Positions 1-11,300 of a stretch of 64,000 bases of DNA are shown here, one piece after another. The notes beneath the pieces were generated by a model that was given only the letters and a program-made list of their open reading frames with translations, had not been told where the DNA came from and made no database searches. The DNA is from Portunus trituberculatus. Lineage: Eukaryota > Arthropoda > Malacostraca > Decapoda > Portunidae. The position numbers and the translations under genes are program-made. The first letter of the stretch is position 1, and each line of letters starts with the position of its first letter. The stretch lies in assembly GCF_017591435.1 (NCBI RefSeq), contig NC_059257.1:2235288-2299287 (forward strand). Direction: 5' to 3'.

Positions 1-154
1 ATTTCTTCATTATGTAAGTAGTTGAATCTATAACCTTTGTACATAAATCAAACTGTTATATGATGGGTAATTAACATGATTTGATCATGTACATCGATAA
101 AAATATATTTGAAATTCTAAACATATTTCATATTGTCTTTTTTTTCCGCCCACT

Positions 155-1029
155 TACTATTATTTTTTTTTTCTGTGTAAGAAGAGAAACTGAAGCAGGG
201 CAACAAAAAAAAATAAAAAAAATCAAAATTGCCAATTCCCTTTACCAATCACCTGAAAGAAAGGTACAAAATGTCTTGAAAGAAGTCTTAAAAAAAGTCA
301 TGTCCTAGGAAGATGAAAAAACAAACAAACAAACAAACAGGTACGGAGTTCCAAAATTTACCAAAGTAAGGTATGAATGGTTGAGAGTTATGGTTAACTC
401 TTGCATCAGAGAGTTTGACAGAATAGGGGTGAGAAGAAGAAAACATTATGCAGAGAGGCCACAGGAGGAAGCGAGGCATGCAGTCAGCAAGATCAGAAGA
501 ACAGTTAACATGAAAATAGCGGTAGAAGTCAGCAAGAAATGCAATATTCCGGCAGTGATATGAAGGCTGTTAATGAGACGAAAACCTTTTGATTCCACCA
601 TATCTAATAATACCATGTAAGTGGAACCCACGAGACATGGGATGAGTACAAGGACCGATAAGGCCCTTGTGGAAAGTTAGCAGTTTGAAGGACAAAAAAA
701 AAAAAAAAAAAAAACTTGCAAAGACGCCTTAAAACGCCCACCCTACTTAGATGTGAAGTTTTGTAGTTTATAATGAGTACAGGGCAAATCGAGGATATTC
801 AGTGTGGTAGAGTGAGACAGGCAAGTCAATAGACGGAGGAATTTGCATTTCTGAGGCATAAAACACTAATAGGTTTTGTGTGGTGTTTTATGGCGTCCCT
901 GCGTGTTGAGTTGTTTGTTTCTGAAAAGACGTGGAAAGGTGTAGGGTGGTATCATTAGCGTAAGATTGGATGAGGCAAGAATTTTATTTAAGAAAACCAT
1001 TAATGAATAAAGAGAGTGGGTGACAGGAC
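155..1029 (-). mobile_element. Jockey-clade non-LTR element, degenerate 3' part (J1)
   Basis: Read on the minus strand, this stretch matches the RT palm, thumb and 3' end of the better preserved Jockey copy at 60.0-63.1 kb. The region around 866-1029 matches the RT segment around the YADD box, 381-700 matches the C-terminal region, and about 165-200 matches the TTGCCC...CTCTTC..TAC 3' end followed by an A tract. It is broken by many stops and indels, so it is an old copy. Its continuation upstream of 1029 is found at 13913-13938, because family-A copy 2 inserted into it. No functional product is expected. The exact 3' border near 155 is approximate. Confidence 0.7.
697..716. repeat. poly(A) tract inside the old Jockey copy
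   Basis: An uninterrupted A run of about 20 bases lies inside the degenerate Jockey sequence. It is a simple repeat and no function is inferred. Confidence 0.8.
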
Positions 1030-1275
1030 AGGACCCAAAGGATAGATGGATGGATGGATTTTGATATAGGCGCCGCAACAGCTAGGATCATTTGGCGCCG
1101 CTACAAAAAATTTAAATATACAAAAAAAATTTAAAAAACCAAAAAAAATAGATAAAAATAAATAATTATAAAATAACTAAAAACAATTAAACCAATACAA
1201 TTAAAAGTTGGTAAAACACTAGAAATACGATCAAACCGAATAAAACATAAAAATATATAATTAAAATTCTAAAAT

Positions 1276-1706
1276 TCACATATAAGGGAGAAGGCCAGCC
1301 TCTCCCAAAAAAACGAATACATCATGGCCAAGGGCCAGACACGCTGGTCCAAGGACCTGAGATAGTTGATAGACACCGCTATCTCTACCGCGACAGCGGT
1401 AGATGTAGCGGTGTCATAACTCGTTCAAACTAAGGCACTCTACCAACAGGTGCCGCACGGTGAGCGGCACCAAGCAGTCATCACAGTAAGGTTGAGGGTC
1501 CCTGGTCAGGAGGAACCTCTCTGTAAGGTACGTGTGACCTATACGCAATCGCGCCAATAAAGTTTGTGCCCTACGATCCCGGACATGGGTGTATGTCCAG
1601 TGAGGGATATAGGAAGTAGTGATCTCTCCTATTTTCGAGGTTGCGACCCCCGTTAGCCATCTCCTCTGCCAGATTGCTGCAATTACCTCACGAATTAGAG
1701 GAAAAA
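1276..1706 (-). pseudogene. ORF2 C-terminal end of copy 2 (3' piece)
   Basis: This is the last part of ORF2 of copy 2, separated from the rest at 8342-11595 by the insertion of copy 1. It encodes the region after the RNase H domain, with the conserved HTYLTERFLLTRDPQPYC-like segment and the CDDCLVPLTVRHLLVECPS-like segment. It ends at TGA (1276-1278). The conserved 44-nt hairpin lies inside it at 1372-1415. Many copies share this cysteine- and histidine-containing tail; its role is unknown. Confidence 0.75.
1372..1415 (-). other. Conserved 20-bp-arm hairpin near ORF2 end (copy 2)
   Basis: The arms GACACCGCTATCTCTACCGC and GCGGTAGATGTAGCGGTGTC flank a GACA loop and pair at 18 of 20 positions. 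The same palindrome recurs at the same ORF2 position in copies 1, 3, 8 and 9. In the protein it spells an RHRYLYRCRGR-like stretch, so it is both coding and potentially structural. Confidence 0.85.
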
Positions 1707-1719
1707 CATCTCGAAACGG
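1707..1719. repeat. Target-site duplication of copy 1, left
   Basis: CATCTCGAAACGG is repeated exactly at 8329-8341, on either side of copy 1. The undisturbed site is present once in copies 3 and 7 (ATCTCGAAACGGA near 16163 and 41522), so this is a duplication made by the insertion. Confidence 0.93.
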
Positions 1720-2165
1720 CTCCCCCAGATGGGAACCGCCTTGTCGTGGTGGGGGGGATTGCGTGCCCCTGTGATCTGGCGAGCTAGGCTAGAGGGGGCT
1801 TAGGCCCCTGCTCTGCCCTTTCGAGGGGGAGAGGACTACCCATGCTAGTTAGGTCGCCAGTGAGGGGCCAGACTAAATGGTTCCTACGTAGGCTGCCAGT
1901 GGACCAGCGACCCGCTGGAGGGATCGCCCAGTAGGGGCCGTCCTGTGCTAGATGGTTGGGTGTCCAAGCTGGGATGCTTTCGGAGGGGGGTCTCAGCTCT
2001 GTCGTGGACAAACATTCGTATCATGTGGGGCCTTTTTTTTTATAAACGACTGGTCCGCATGAGGACGAGGTACCCCGTCCACGGCAGCCAGCGCTCCCTC
2101 CCAATGTAGTCCCAGTAGGTGGTTTTCCTTGCCCCTGGAGTCAATTTTTGTGTAACTTTATATAT
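1720..2165 (+). promoter_or_regulatory. 5' UTR / internal promoter region of family A (copy 1)
   Basis: About 445 bp of GC-rich, highly conserved sequence separate the 5' end from the ORF1 ATG. The same block occurs in copies 2 (13453-13905), 3 (21295-21740 and 22737-23071), 7 (47449-47895) and 11 (63476-64000). Non-LTR elements carry their promoter internally at the 5' end, so this is the inferred promoter. No core motif was identified with certainty. The block ends with a TATATATATGG run over the ORF1 ATG. An antisense reading frame is open across much of it in several copies. Confidence 0.6.
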
Positions 2166-3975
2166 ATGGTGAAACACAAAAAAACTGTCAGGTTCTCGTG
2201 AGGTGGCTGACCTGGCCCGCGAGACGTCATCTTCAGGTCTGAGTGGGAAGGAGGATTACCCTCCACAAGAGCCTCCCGCAGCAGTCTCCTGTTCTGGGAG
2301 TTCATCTGGGGGACGCATTTCTGCTACATATGGCTTCCTTGTGATGGTAAATGTTAATCCATCATTTTCCTATCATGCCTTGCACTCACTTATCAAGGCG
2401 TATGGTACGGTTGTTCGCATTCGACTGGTTTATGATAAGGACTTCCCTTCTAACCGCTGCTATATGACGTTTATATCTTGTGATGAAGTCCGTTTGGCTT
2501 ATGAACATGTAGTATCTCTGCCCTGGCTATAAAACTGAATTTCTCCAGTCACGTAATATTTCAGACAGTCACATGGATTACATCCCAAATGTTTTTGAAA
2601 ACTATTTAGAGAATTCAGTTCCTGAGGTCCGCCAAATCCCGCCTCCTCGTTGGTTTGTGGCGTACTATAGAAATGGGCGTGGGAACTTAATTCGTGCCTC
2701 CCGGTATCTTACCAAAGAAATCGGCACTATTCCTGAGGGAAACCTCAAGAAATATGGTAAAGGGGTACAAGTGCGAGCTAAAGATATTCCACAAGCGAGG
2801 ATGTTGCAACATCTCCCATGCCCTTCTGACAGTATGTTTGAGACTGTTAAGGCTCATCCCACCTTTAATTATAGCAAAGGTTGTGTTTATAGTCAAGACC
2901 TTTATGAATTTCCAGAGGAGGAAATACTAGCAATTTGTCCTACCTCAGTGCAAAAAGGTGACTAAGATGAGGAACTCCTCAAACATGGTCCTTCTCACCT
3001 TTTTTCGCTCCACCCTCCCTGACCGTATTAATATCGGACTTATTAATATTAGAGTGAAGCGTTTTATTTCCCGTCCTCTTCAATGTTTTTTGTGGTACGG
3101 CTACGGCCATGGCAAAAGATCTTGCAAAGAAGCTTCTCGATGCGGTAATTGCTCAGCACTAGACTCACATTCTGAGGAGCGTTGTAATGCGGCAGCTTAT
3201 TGTTTCCATTGCCGGGATGCTCACAAGGTACGTTCCAGGCAATGTCCTAGGTATCGCTTGGAGAAGGACATTCTACAGCTTGCTAACACTCAGTTCACCA
3301 GCCTAGGTAGCGCCCGCCGTGAACTCATGTACCGCCAGATGGCCGTTACTGGTGCGACATCCTATTTCATTGCCGCCGCTCTTGCGACATCCTACCTCTT
3401 TCATTGGTCCTGTTCACACAGGTTTCTTCAGTCATGAGTCTGCCGGAACAATCCGGAAGACCAAGTCTCCATGTAGTGGATGTCCATTTGCCCCTGCATC
3501 GCCTAAGCTTTTGAAGAGCATGACCAAACGGCACCGCGGCTCTGCGGAGTCGTTAGATTTAGCTCAGCGTAAGCAGTCTAAGGTTTCTCCCGGTGCACAT
3601 AATCGTGAGTCCTCCAGGGACCGCTCTACTAGGGTAGATCCAGTAGTTTCTGTTCAGCCTCCTGTGACACCCTCTGTCTCAGATTAGGTTTCTTGTGATG
3701 AGGACGGTCTTTGCATGGAGACGTCCGATGATATTATCACAGCTGTCCCTCGTGGACCCGCTTTGTCAAAAAGTGCAGTCCAGCTTGACCTTCGTCCTCT
3801 AATGACCGGTAGGAGTGATGATGGTTCGCATCACTCACCGGTAGGCCGAAAGGCTGCGGCCCAACGACCCGGCACATCTCAACTCCCGGTGTCTACTCGT
3901 CGGTTGATTATTTCTAGTCAGGTGAGTCACGGGCAGCACCTTCAAAATTCTCGCCCGTCCACTGCACCTAAATAG
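2166..3975 (+). pseudogene. ORF1 (gag-like, RRM plus zinc knuckles) of copy 1, broken
   Basis: ORF1 proteins of I-type elements bind element RNA and form the ribonucleoprotein. The ATG at 2166 begins MVKHKK, but an extra A in the A run near 2178 shifts the frame. Reading continues at 2203-2532 with an RRM-like segment (VNVNPSFSYHALHSL... then RCYMTFISCDE), at 2573-2965, and at 2958-3437 with the zinc-knuckle region. The first knuckle reads CFLWYGYGHGKRSC, so its second Cys has become Trp. The C-terminal Ser/Pro-rich part ends at TAG (3973-3975). The upstream frame is discussed in the findings. Confidence 0.8.
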
Positions 3976-6121
3976 TCATCTTCAAGCTTCTACAGTGGAA
4001 CTGTAGAGGCCTTCGCGCCTCGTGGGGGGAACTCCGAGCTTTATTGCCTGAGTTCTCTCCTGCCTGTGTAGCTCTACAAGAGACTATGCTAGGTGATAGT
4101 ACTTATTCTAGTCCTTCTGGCTATCGTGCCTTTTTTAGCACTCCTTTCCCTGAACCAGGGCCAACACGGTGGCACAGCTATCTTAGTCCGTCAAGACATA
4201 CCTATTGTCCCCCTGCAATTTTAATAGCCGTCACCCACTGTGGGATGTGGGATGCTAGTAATCCTCGTGGGGTTTTAATCGGTTCTTTTATTGAGGATGA
4301 GGGATTGGAGGTTTTAAATTCTGGGGATGTTACACATTTCCACAGTCCTACTGGGACTTTTACAGCTATTGATCTTTCTATCTCTACTTCAAATTTTTCT
4401 TGATTTTAATTGGCGGGTCCGGATTTACACATTAGTGACCACTTTCCGATTTTATTGGAATCTGTAAACTCTGAGGCACAGTCACGGCCTCCACGCTGGG
4501 TTTTAGACAAGGCAGATTGGCCTCGATTCACAGACCTTAGCTCTTTCATCCGTCCGCTGGCTGACTTTACTACTTGTGCTGAGTCTGTTGATTATTTTAC
4601 CGATTTTTTTTATTTAGACAATCCCTAGGACGTCAGGTCGCTTTACTAAGCGTCCCGTTCCTTGGTGGAACACAGCATGCACTAAAGCTGTGCAAGAGAA
4701 ACGAACGGCTTTCTCTCGTCTCCGGCGACATCGTGGGGACCCGCAGTGCCCGGAAGCTTTTTTGCGCTGCCGAGCTCGGGCCCGCCGCGTTTTGAAAGAG
4801 TCACAAATAGCCTCTTGGAAAGCTTATGTGTCTTCCATTAATGCCCACACCCCTCTAACGGATGTCTTTAATAAAGTCCGCCGATTTGCTGGGAAGTATT
4901 CTGCTCCTCCCCCACCAGTTTTGTTGTCTGCTGGGCGAACGGTGTCTGACCCTAGGACTGTCGCCAACCGCTTCGCGGAGCACTTTGCTAGTGTTTCCCG
5001 GAGGCATCCTGCAGCCTCGGGCGCACGGTACCGCCAGAGAATGGAATCTCTCGGTCAAATTTTTTTTTCCTCTGGAGTGGAGTCTTATAACGTCCCTTTC
5101 TCTGCCTCCGAGTTGCGGACTGCTTTGTCCCAGTGTCATGAATCTTCTCCTGGTCCAGACGACATTCCTTATGCCTTTTTGCGTCACATGTCTGATCGGG
5201 CTTTTAAATTTTTATTAAATGTATATAATAGGATTTGGCATACCGGTGACTTTCCATCTTCTTGGGCTGTGGCAGTGGTTCTCCCATTTCCGAAGCCTGG
5301 GAAAGATCATCTCCACGGTACGAATTACCGTCCTATATCTTTGACGTCTTGTATTTGTAAAGTGTTAGTAAAGATGGTAAATGTAAGACTCATGTGGTAC
5401 TTGGAGAGAGGGAAGTACTTGTTATCGGTAAAGTATGGCTTCCGTAAGATGAGGTCTACTAGTGATGCTCTTTTATCCCTGGAGTCCTCTATTTGTGAAG
5501 CCTTTGCTGATCACCACAACCAGGTCACTGTCTTTTTTTGACTTGGAGAAGGCCTACGACACAGCTTGGTGTTATGGGATTTTACGTTCCTTGTTTAATT
5601 TTGGTCTCCGTGGCCACCTTCCTATTTTCATTAAGCAGTTTTTATCTAGACGTCTTTTACGGGTTCGAGTGGGGAGTGTTCTCTCCGATGCTACTGCTCT
5701 AAATGACGGTGTCCCACAGGGAAGTATTCTTAGTGTTACACTATTTGCAGTTGCAATAAATGGCGTTATAGATACTCTACCGGATGGCGTTCACAGCTCT
5801 TTATATGTGAACGACTTGTGCATCTATTTTGCTGCTGCTAGGATGTCACCGATTGAGCGAAAGCTCCAACTGACAATCAATCGAGTGTCCAGTTGGGCCA
5901 ACATAAATGGTTTTCGTTTCTCCACCTCAAAGACCGTGTCTATGTAATTTTGTCGTAATCGTGGCGTTCATCCAGATCCCGATTTATATTTAACCAATAG
6001 ACGCATCTCATGTGTGGATGGCACTTGATATCTTGGCCTATTGTTTGACAACCGTCTTACTTGGTTTCCTCATTTCCGTTCTCTTAAAGCGTCTTGCAGG
6101 ACGGCTCTATCCCTGCTTGGG

Positions 6122-6838
6122 ATTGTAACCGCCATAGGATAGGTAGGACCCATTGTACATCCGATGCAATCTCTCGTAATGTGGTGCAACATTTAGAATT
6201 GCTGACCTCGTCTTTTCCTTTCAACAGGGGTTGCAGGGTTTCTCTATTTCATATAACTAACTAGAGGTTCGTTGCATTCATGATTGTCTCGGATAACTAA
6301 TCCAAATTAATGTACTCTCTATGGGTAAGATGCTTTTAGTATAGGTATCACTACCAGTGAGAAATAAATGTAATGCACGACACGCTACACCTCATGGAAA
6401 ATTCCCCGTCACATGACCGACGCCCTGTGTCAGCACCTTGGAGGATCTCGCGGGCAGACGCGCAGAAGGAAGATCGCCGGCGACTGGGAAGTGCGGGTGT
6501 GTGTCAAGTGTGTGTGCTTGTGAACTGTGCTGCGGGAACTTAGTGACTCTGTGTACTCAGTGACATTACAAACACTTTCCCGAGTTTAAAACACGTTTAC
6601 CGTATGTACTTGTACGTGGCGTGTGGACAGCACTTGTAAATTTGTGCATAATATACTAACTTTTATAAACTGAGTTTTCCTTGTACACCTGGGTTGATAA
6701 GAAACACTAGAACTACCAGTAAAACCGCTCGGCCGGACAGTAAATCAAAACTCTTTAACTTTATGTAGGCCTACATAACCTACAGGCCTGCTAATCAAAC
6801 AAGGTTAAGCTTCATACACCCAAAACGCTTAACAGGGT
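6122..6838. other. Unclassified 0.7-kb insertion/replacement in copy 1 ORF2
   Basis: Between the RT thumb and the start of the RNase H linker, about 170 bp of ORF2 are missing and replaced by unrelated sequence. The inner part starts TGTAACCGCC (6124) and ends CTTCATACA (6818), so it has TGTA...TACA ends like an LTR. However, no duplicated target flanks it and 20 extra bases follow. It contains no long reading frame. It may be a damaged solo LTR or filler from a repair event. Confidence 0.4.
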
Positions 6839-7990
6839 GCACGGCTACGCGTGCTTGACTCCGTGCATCATGCTGGAGTCCGCTTGGCTACGGGTGCATT
6901 TCGGACATCTCCAATACCTAGTCTATTAGTGGATGCTGGATTCTGGCCGCTCGACCTTCGGCGCCAGTCTTCGATGCTCCGGTGTTGGTTTCGCACCCAC
7001 CGTCTTCCTGATAATGTCCCTTGTCTGTCAATATTGCGGGACTCTCGTTCGCAGGTGTATTTTACTCGACCTGGTCTCCCTAAACCTTTTGGCCATCGAG
7101 TTGCAAATCTCATGGCAGATTTATCTATCGACCCCATTCCTGTGTACTCTTTCCGTCTCCCACGAGTTGGTTATTGGCTGCTTCCCGTTATCTCAATATG
7201 CCCTCCCACCATGGATGGGAAGAAGGATTTTCTGACGGCTCTGTCCCACATACGGTTTTTAGAACACTTTTTTATCCATTCTAATGACATCCCTGTTTTT
7301 ACTGATGGTTCCAAATCCGACACAGGCGTTGGATTTAGTGTTTTTTGTTTCCCTCTTTTTATCGGTGTGGCAGCCTTCCTTCAGTGGCATCCATCTTCAC
7401 TGCGGAGCTGTCTGCCATAGTCTTAGCTTTACAGATCATTTTTACTCTACCGGTTTCGTTTTTTACAATCTTTAGTGACTCTCGCAGTGTTCCTACTGGT
7501 CTCTCTTCCACTGTCTTCCTTAACCCATTGGTTTTATCAACCCTAGAGTGGCTATACCTACTTACCCAAAGAGGATATCGTGTTGGGTTCTGTTGGGTCC
7601 CTGGTCACGTTGGTGTTCCAGGGAATGAACGCGCAGACCTCCTCGCTAAAGAGGCAGCAAGTCGCGCTCCATCTCCTGCCCCTATTGGGTTCCGAGATGT
7701 ATTTCCTGTAATTCGTGAGGCAGTTGCAGCAATTTGGCAGAGGAGATGACTAACGGGGGTAGCAACTTCGAAAATGGGAGAGCTCACTACTTCCTCTATC
7801 CCTCAGTGGACATACTCCCATGTCCGGAATTGCCGTGCACAGACTTCATTGACGCGACTGTGCATAGGTCACACGTACCTTACACAAAGGTACCTGTTGA
7901 CCAGGGACCCTCAGCCTTACTGTGAAGAGTGCCTGTTGCCGCTCACCGTGCGGCACGTGCTGGTAGAGTGCCCTAGTTTGTTCGGGTTAC

Positions 7991-8035
7991 GACACCGCTA
8001 TCTCTAACCGGTGTCGCGGTAGAGATAGCGGTGTC
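7991..8035 (+). other. Conserved hairpin near ORF2 end (copy 1)
   Basis: GACACCGCTATCTCTA on the left pairs perfectly with TAGAGATAGCGGTGTC on the right. The centre has one extra base compared with the other copies. It occupies the same place as in copies 2, 3, 8 and 9. Confidence 0.85.
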
Positions 8036-8328
8036 TACTATATCGCACAGGTGCTTGGAACAGCATGTTTGGTCCCAAGCCATGATGTTTTCAAATATCT
8101 GGGAGAAAATGGGCTCCTCCCTAATGTGTGACTTTTATTTATTTTTATTATATATGTGTTTAATGTTTTATTTAATTTTATTGTATTTTTAGTATTTCTA
8201 GTGACCTTTGCTTTTATTGTTTTTAATTGATTTTAGTTTTAATAAACTACAGAATATATAAAATATCGTAGCGGCGCCATATGACCGTTGATGTTGCGGC
8301 GCCTAAAATTAAAATCCATCCATCCATC

Positions 8329-8341
8329 CATCTCGAAACGG
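8329..8341. repeat. Target-site duplication of copy 1, right
   Basis: This is the second exact copy of CATCTCGAAACGG. It follows directly on the (ATCC)n tail and continues into copy 2 sequence. Confidence 0.93.
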
Positions 8342-11300
8342 AACAGGGGCAGGAGATGGAGCGCGACTTGCTGCCTCTTTAGCGAGGCGATTTGTGTGTT
8401 CATTCCCTGGAACACCAACGTGACCAGGGACCCAACAGAACCCAATACGATATCCTCGTTGTGTAAAAAGATATAGCCACTCCAGGGCTGATAAAACCAA
8501 AGGGTTAAAGGATATAGTGCATGAGAGAAAAGTAAGAGCACTGTGACAGTAACTAAAAAATGTAAAAGACGAAACCTGGAGAATAAAATTTATTTGTAAA
8601 GCTAGGACTATGGCAGACAGCTCCGCAGTAAAGACGGATGCCACTGAAGGAAGGCTGCCACACCGATAAAAAGAGGGGAAAACCACACTAAACCCAACGC
8701 CTGCGTCGGATTTGGAACCATCAGTAAAACGAGGAATATCATTAGAATGGATAAAAAATTGTTCTAAAAACCGTGTGTGGGACAGAGCTGGCAGAAAATC
8801 CTTTTTGCCATCCATGGCAGGAGGGCATAATGAAATAACAGGCAGCTACCAATAACCAACTAGTGGGAGACGGAAAGAGTACACAGGAATGAGGTCGATA
8901 GATAAATCCGCCATGAGATTTGCAACTCGATGGCCAAAAGGTTTAGGGAGACTCGGTCGAGTGACATACGCCTGCGAACGAGAGTCCCGCAATATTGATA
9001 GACAAGGGACCTTATCAGGAAGACGGTGGGTGCGAAACCAACACCGGAGCATCGAAGACTGGCGCCAAAGGTCGAGCGGCCAGAAACCAGCATCCACTAG
9101 ACTAGGTATTGGAGATGTCCGAAATGCACCTGTAGCCAAGCGGACCCCAGCATGATGAACGGAGTCAAGCACGCGTAGCCGTGCGTAGATGAGTAGATCT
9201 CACAGCCGTACTCCAGCTTTGGAAGTATAAGTGTACGGTGGAGAAGCAGCAAAGTGTCCCTGTCTACACCACAAGAGGTGTGACTTAAAACCCAAAGAAG
9301 GGATAGTGCCGTCTTGCAAGGCACTTAAAGAGAACGGAAATGGGGAACCCAAGTAAGACGGTTGTCAAACAATAGGCCAAGATATCAAGTGGCCTCCACA
9401 CATGAGATGCGTCTATTGGCTAAATATAAATCGGGATTTGGATGAACGCCACGATTACGACAAAAATGCATAGACACGGTCTTTGAGGTGAAGAATCGAA
9501 AACCCTTTATGTTGGCCCAAATGGACACCCAATTGATTGCCAGATGGAGCTTTCGCTCAATCAGTGACATCCTAGCAGCACCAAAAGAAATACATAAATC
9601 ATCAAATCATATAAAGGAGCTGTGAATGCCATCTGGTAGAGTATCTATAACACCATTTATGGCGACTGCAAATAGAGTAACACTAAGAATACTTCCCTGT
9701 GGGACGCCATCATTTAGAGCAGTAGCCTCGGAGAGAACACTCCCCACTCGAACCCGTAAAAGACGTCTGGATAAAAACTGCTGAATAAAAATAGGAAGGT
9801 GGCCACGAAGGCCAAAATTAAACAAGGACTGTAAAATGCCATGACACCAAGCCGTGTCGTAGGCCTTCTCCAGGTCAAAAAAGACTGTTACTTGATGGTG
9901 GTGATTAGCGAAGGCCTCACAAATAGAAGACTCTAGGGATAAAAGAGCATCAGTAGTAGACCTCATCTTTCGGAAGCCGTACTGTACCGATGACAAGTAC
10001 TTCCCCCTCTCCAAGTACCACATGAGTCTTACATTTACCATCTTTTCTAACACCTTACAGATACAGGATGTCAGATATATAGGACGATAGCTCGTAGCCT
10101 GAAGATTATCTTTCCCAGGCTTCGGATATGGGAGAACCACTGCGACAGCCCAGGAAGATGGAAAATCACCGGTATGCCAAATCATATTATAAAGATTTAA
10201 TAAAAAGTTAAAAGCATTGTTAGACATGTGACGCAAAAAGGCATAAGGAATGTCGGCTGGGCCAGGAGAAGAGTCATGACACTGGGACAAAGCAGTCCGC
10301 AACTTAGAGGCAGAGAAGGGGACATTATAAGACTCCCCTCCACTGGAAGAAAAATTTATGGCGAGATTCCATTCTCTGGCGGTAACGGGGCTGCAGGATG
10401 CCTCTGGGAAACATTTGAAAAGTTCTCCGCGAAGAGGTAGGCGACAGTCCTAGGGTCTGCCACCGTCCGCCCAGCAGACAAAACTGGTGGGGAAGGAGCA
10501 GAATACTTCCCAGCAATTGGGCGGACTTTGTTGAAGACATCCATAAGAGGGGTGCGGATATTAATGGAAGAAACATAAGCTTTCCAAGAGGCTATTTGTG
10601 CCTCTTTGAAAACGCGGCGGGCTCGAGCTCGGCAGCGTCGAAAAGCGTCTAGACACTGCGGGTCCCCACGATGTCGCCGGAGACGAGAGAAAGCTGCCCG
10701 TTTATCTTTTACAGCTTTAGTGCATGCTGCGTTCCACCAAGGAACGGGACGCTTAGTAAAGCGACCGGACGTTCTAAGGATTGTCTGAAGCGCTACTGAA
10801 TGTAAAAAATCGGTAAAATAATCAACAGGCTCAGCACAAGTAGAAAAGTCAGCCAACGGACGGATAAAGAGCTAAGGTCTGTGAATCGCAGCCAATCTGT
10901 CTTGTCTAAAACCCAGAGTGGGGGCCGGGACCGCGGCTCAGATTTCACAGATTCTAATAAAATCGGAAAGTGGTCACTTCAGTATAAATACTGTAGGACC
11001 CGCCAATTAAAATCAAGGAAAAAATTAGAAGTACAGATAGAAAGATTAATAGCTGTAGAAGTCCCAGTAAGACTGTGGAAATGTGTAACATCCCCAGAAT
11101 TTAAAACCTCCAATCCTTTATCCTCAATAAACGAACCGATTAAAAAAACCCCAAGAGGATTACTAGCATCCCACAATGGGTGATGGCCGTTAAAATCCCC
11201 CAACAAGAAAAACAGGTGGAGTCAGCTGACGCACCAGGCCGTCAAGCTCACCCCTGGAGACAGGAAGCCGAGGAGGGAGATATAAGCTGCAAATAGTGTA

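Larger units (their letters stand above)
3978..8131 (+). pseudogene. ORF2 (APE endonuclease, RT, RNase H) of copy 1, broken
   Basis: The frame opens two bases after the ORF1 stop, at ATCTTCAAG, with LLQWNCRGLRA (endonuclease motif) and VALQETML (catalytic Glu). The GDFNGRHPLWD motif is lost to a deletion near 4225. RT is visible at 4690-5541 and 5462-5947: NYRPISLTSC, QYGFRKM-like, FDLEKAYDTAW and GVPQGSILS are present, but the active site is YVND. RNase H follows at 7200-7750 (FTDGSKSD, TAELSAIV, NERADLLAKEAA). A foreign 0.7-kb stretch sits at 6122-6838. The frame ends at TGA 8129-8131. Confidence 0.82.
1720..8328 (+). mobile_element. Family-A I-like retrotransposon, copy 1 (full length, TSD-flanked)
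   Basis: This plus-strand copy starts with the family 5' end (CTCCCCCAGATGGGAACC) at 1720. It runs through the 5' UTR, ORF1 and ORF2, and ends with the GGCGCC boxes (8273-8303) and an (ATCC)n tail at 8314-8328. An exact 13-bp TSD flanks it. A foreign insertion replaces part of ORF2 at 6122-6838. Both ORFs are broken by frameshifts and stops, and the RT active site reads YVND instead of YVDD, so this copy is dead. It sits inside copy 2, in the opposite orientation. Confidence 0.92.
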
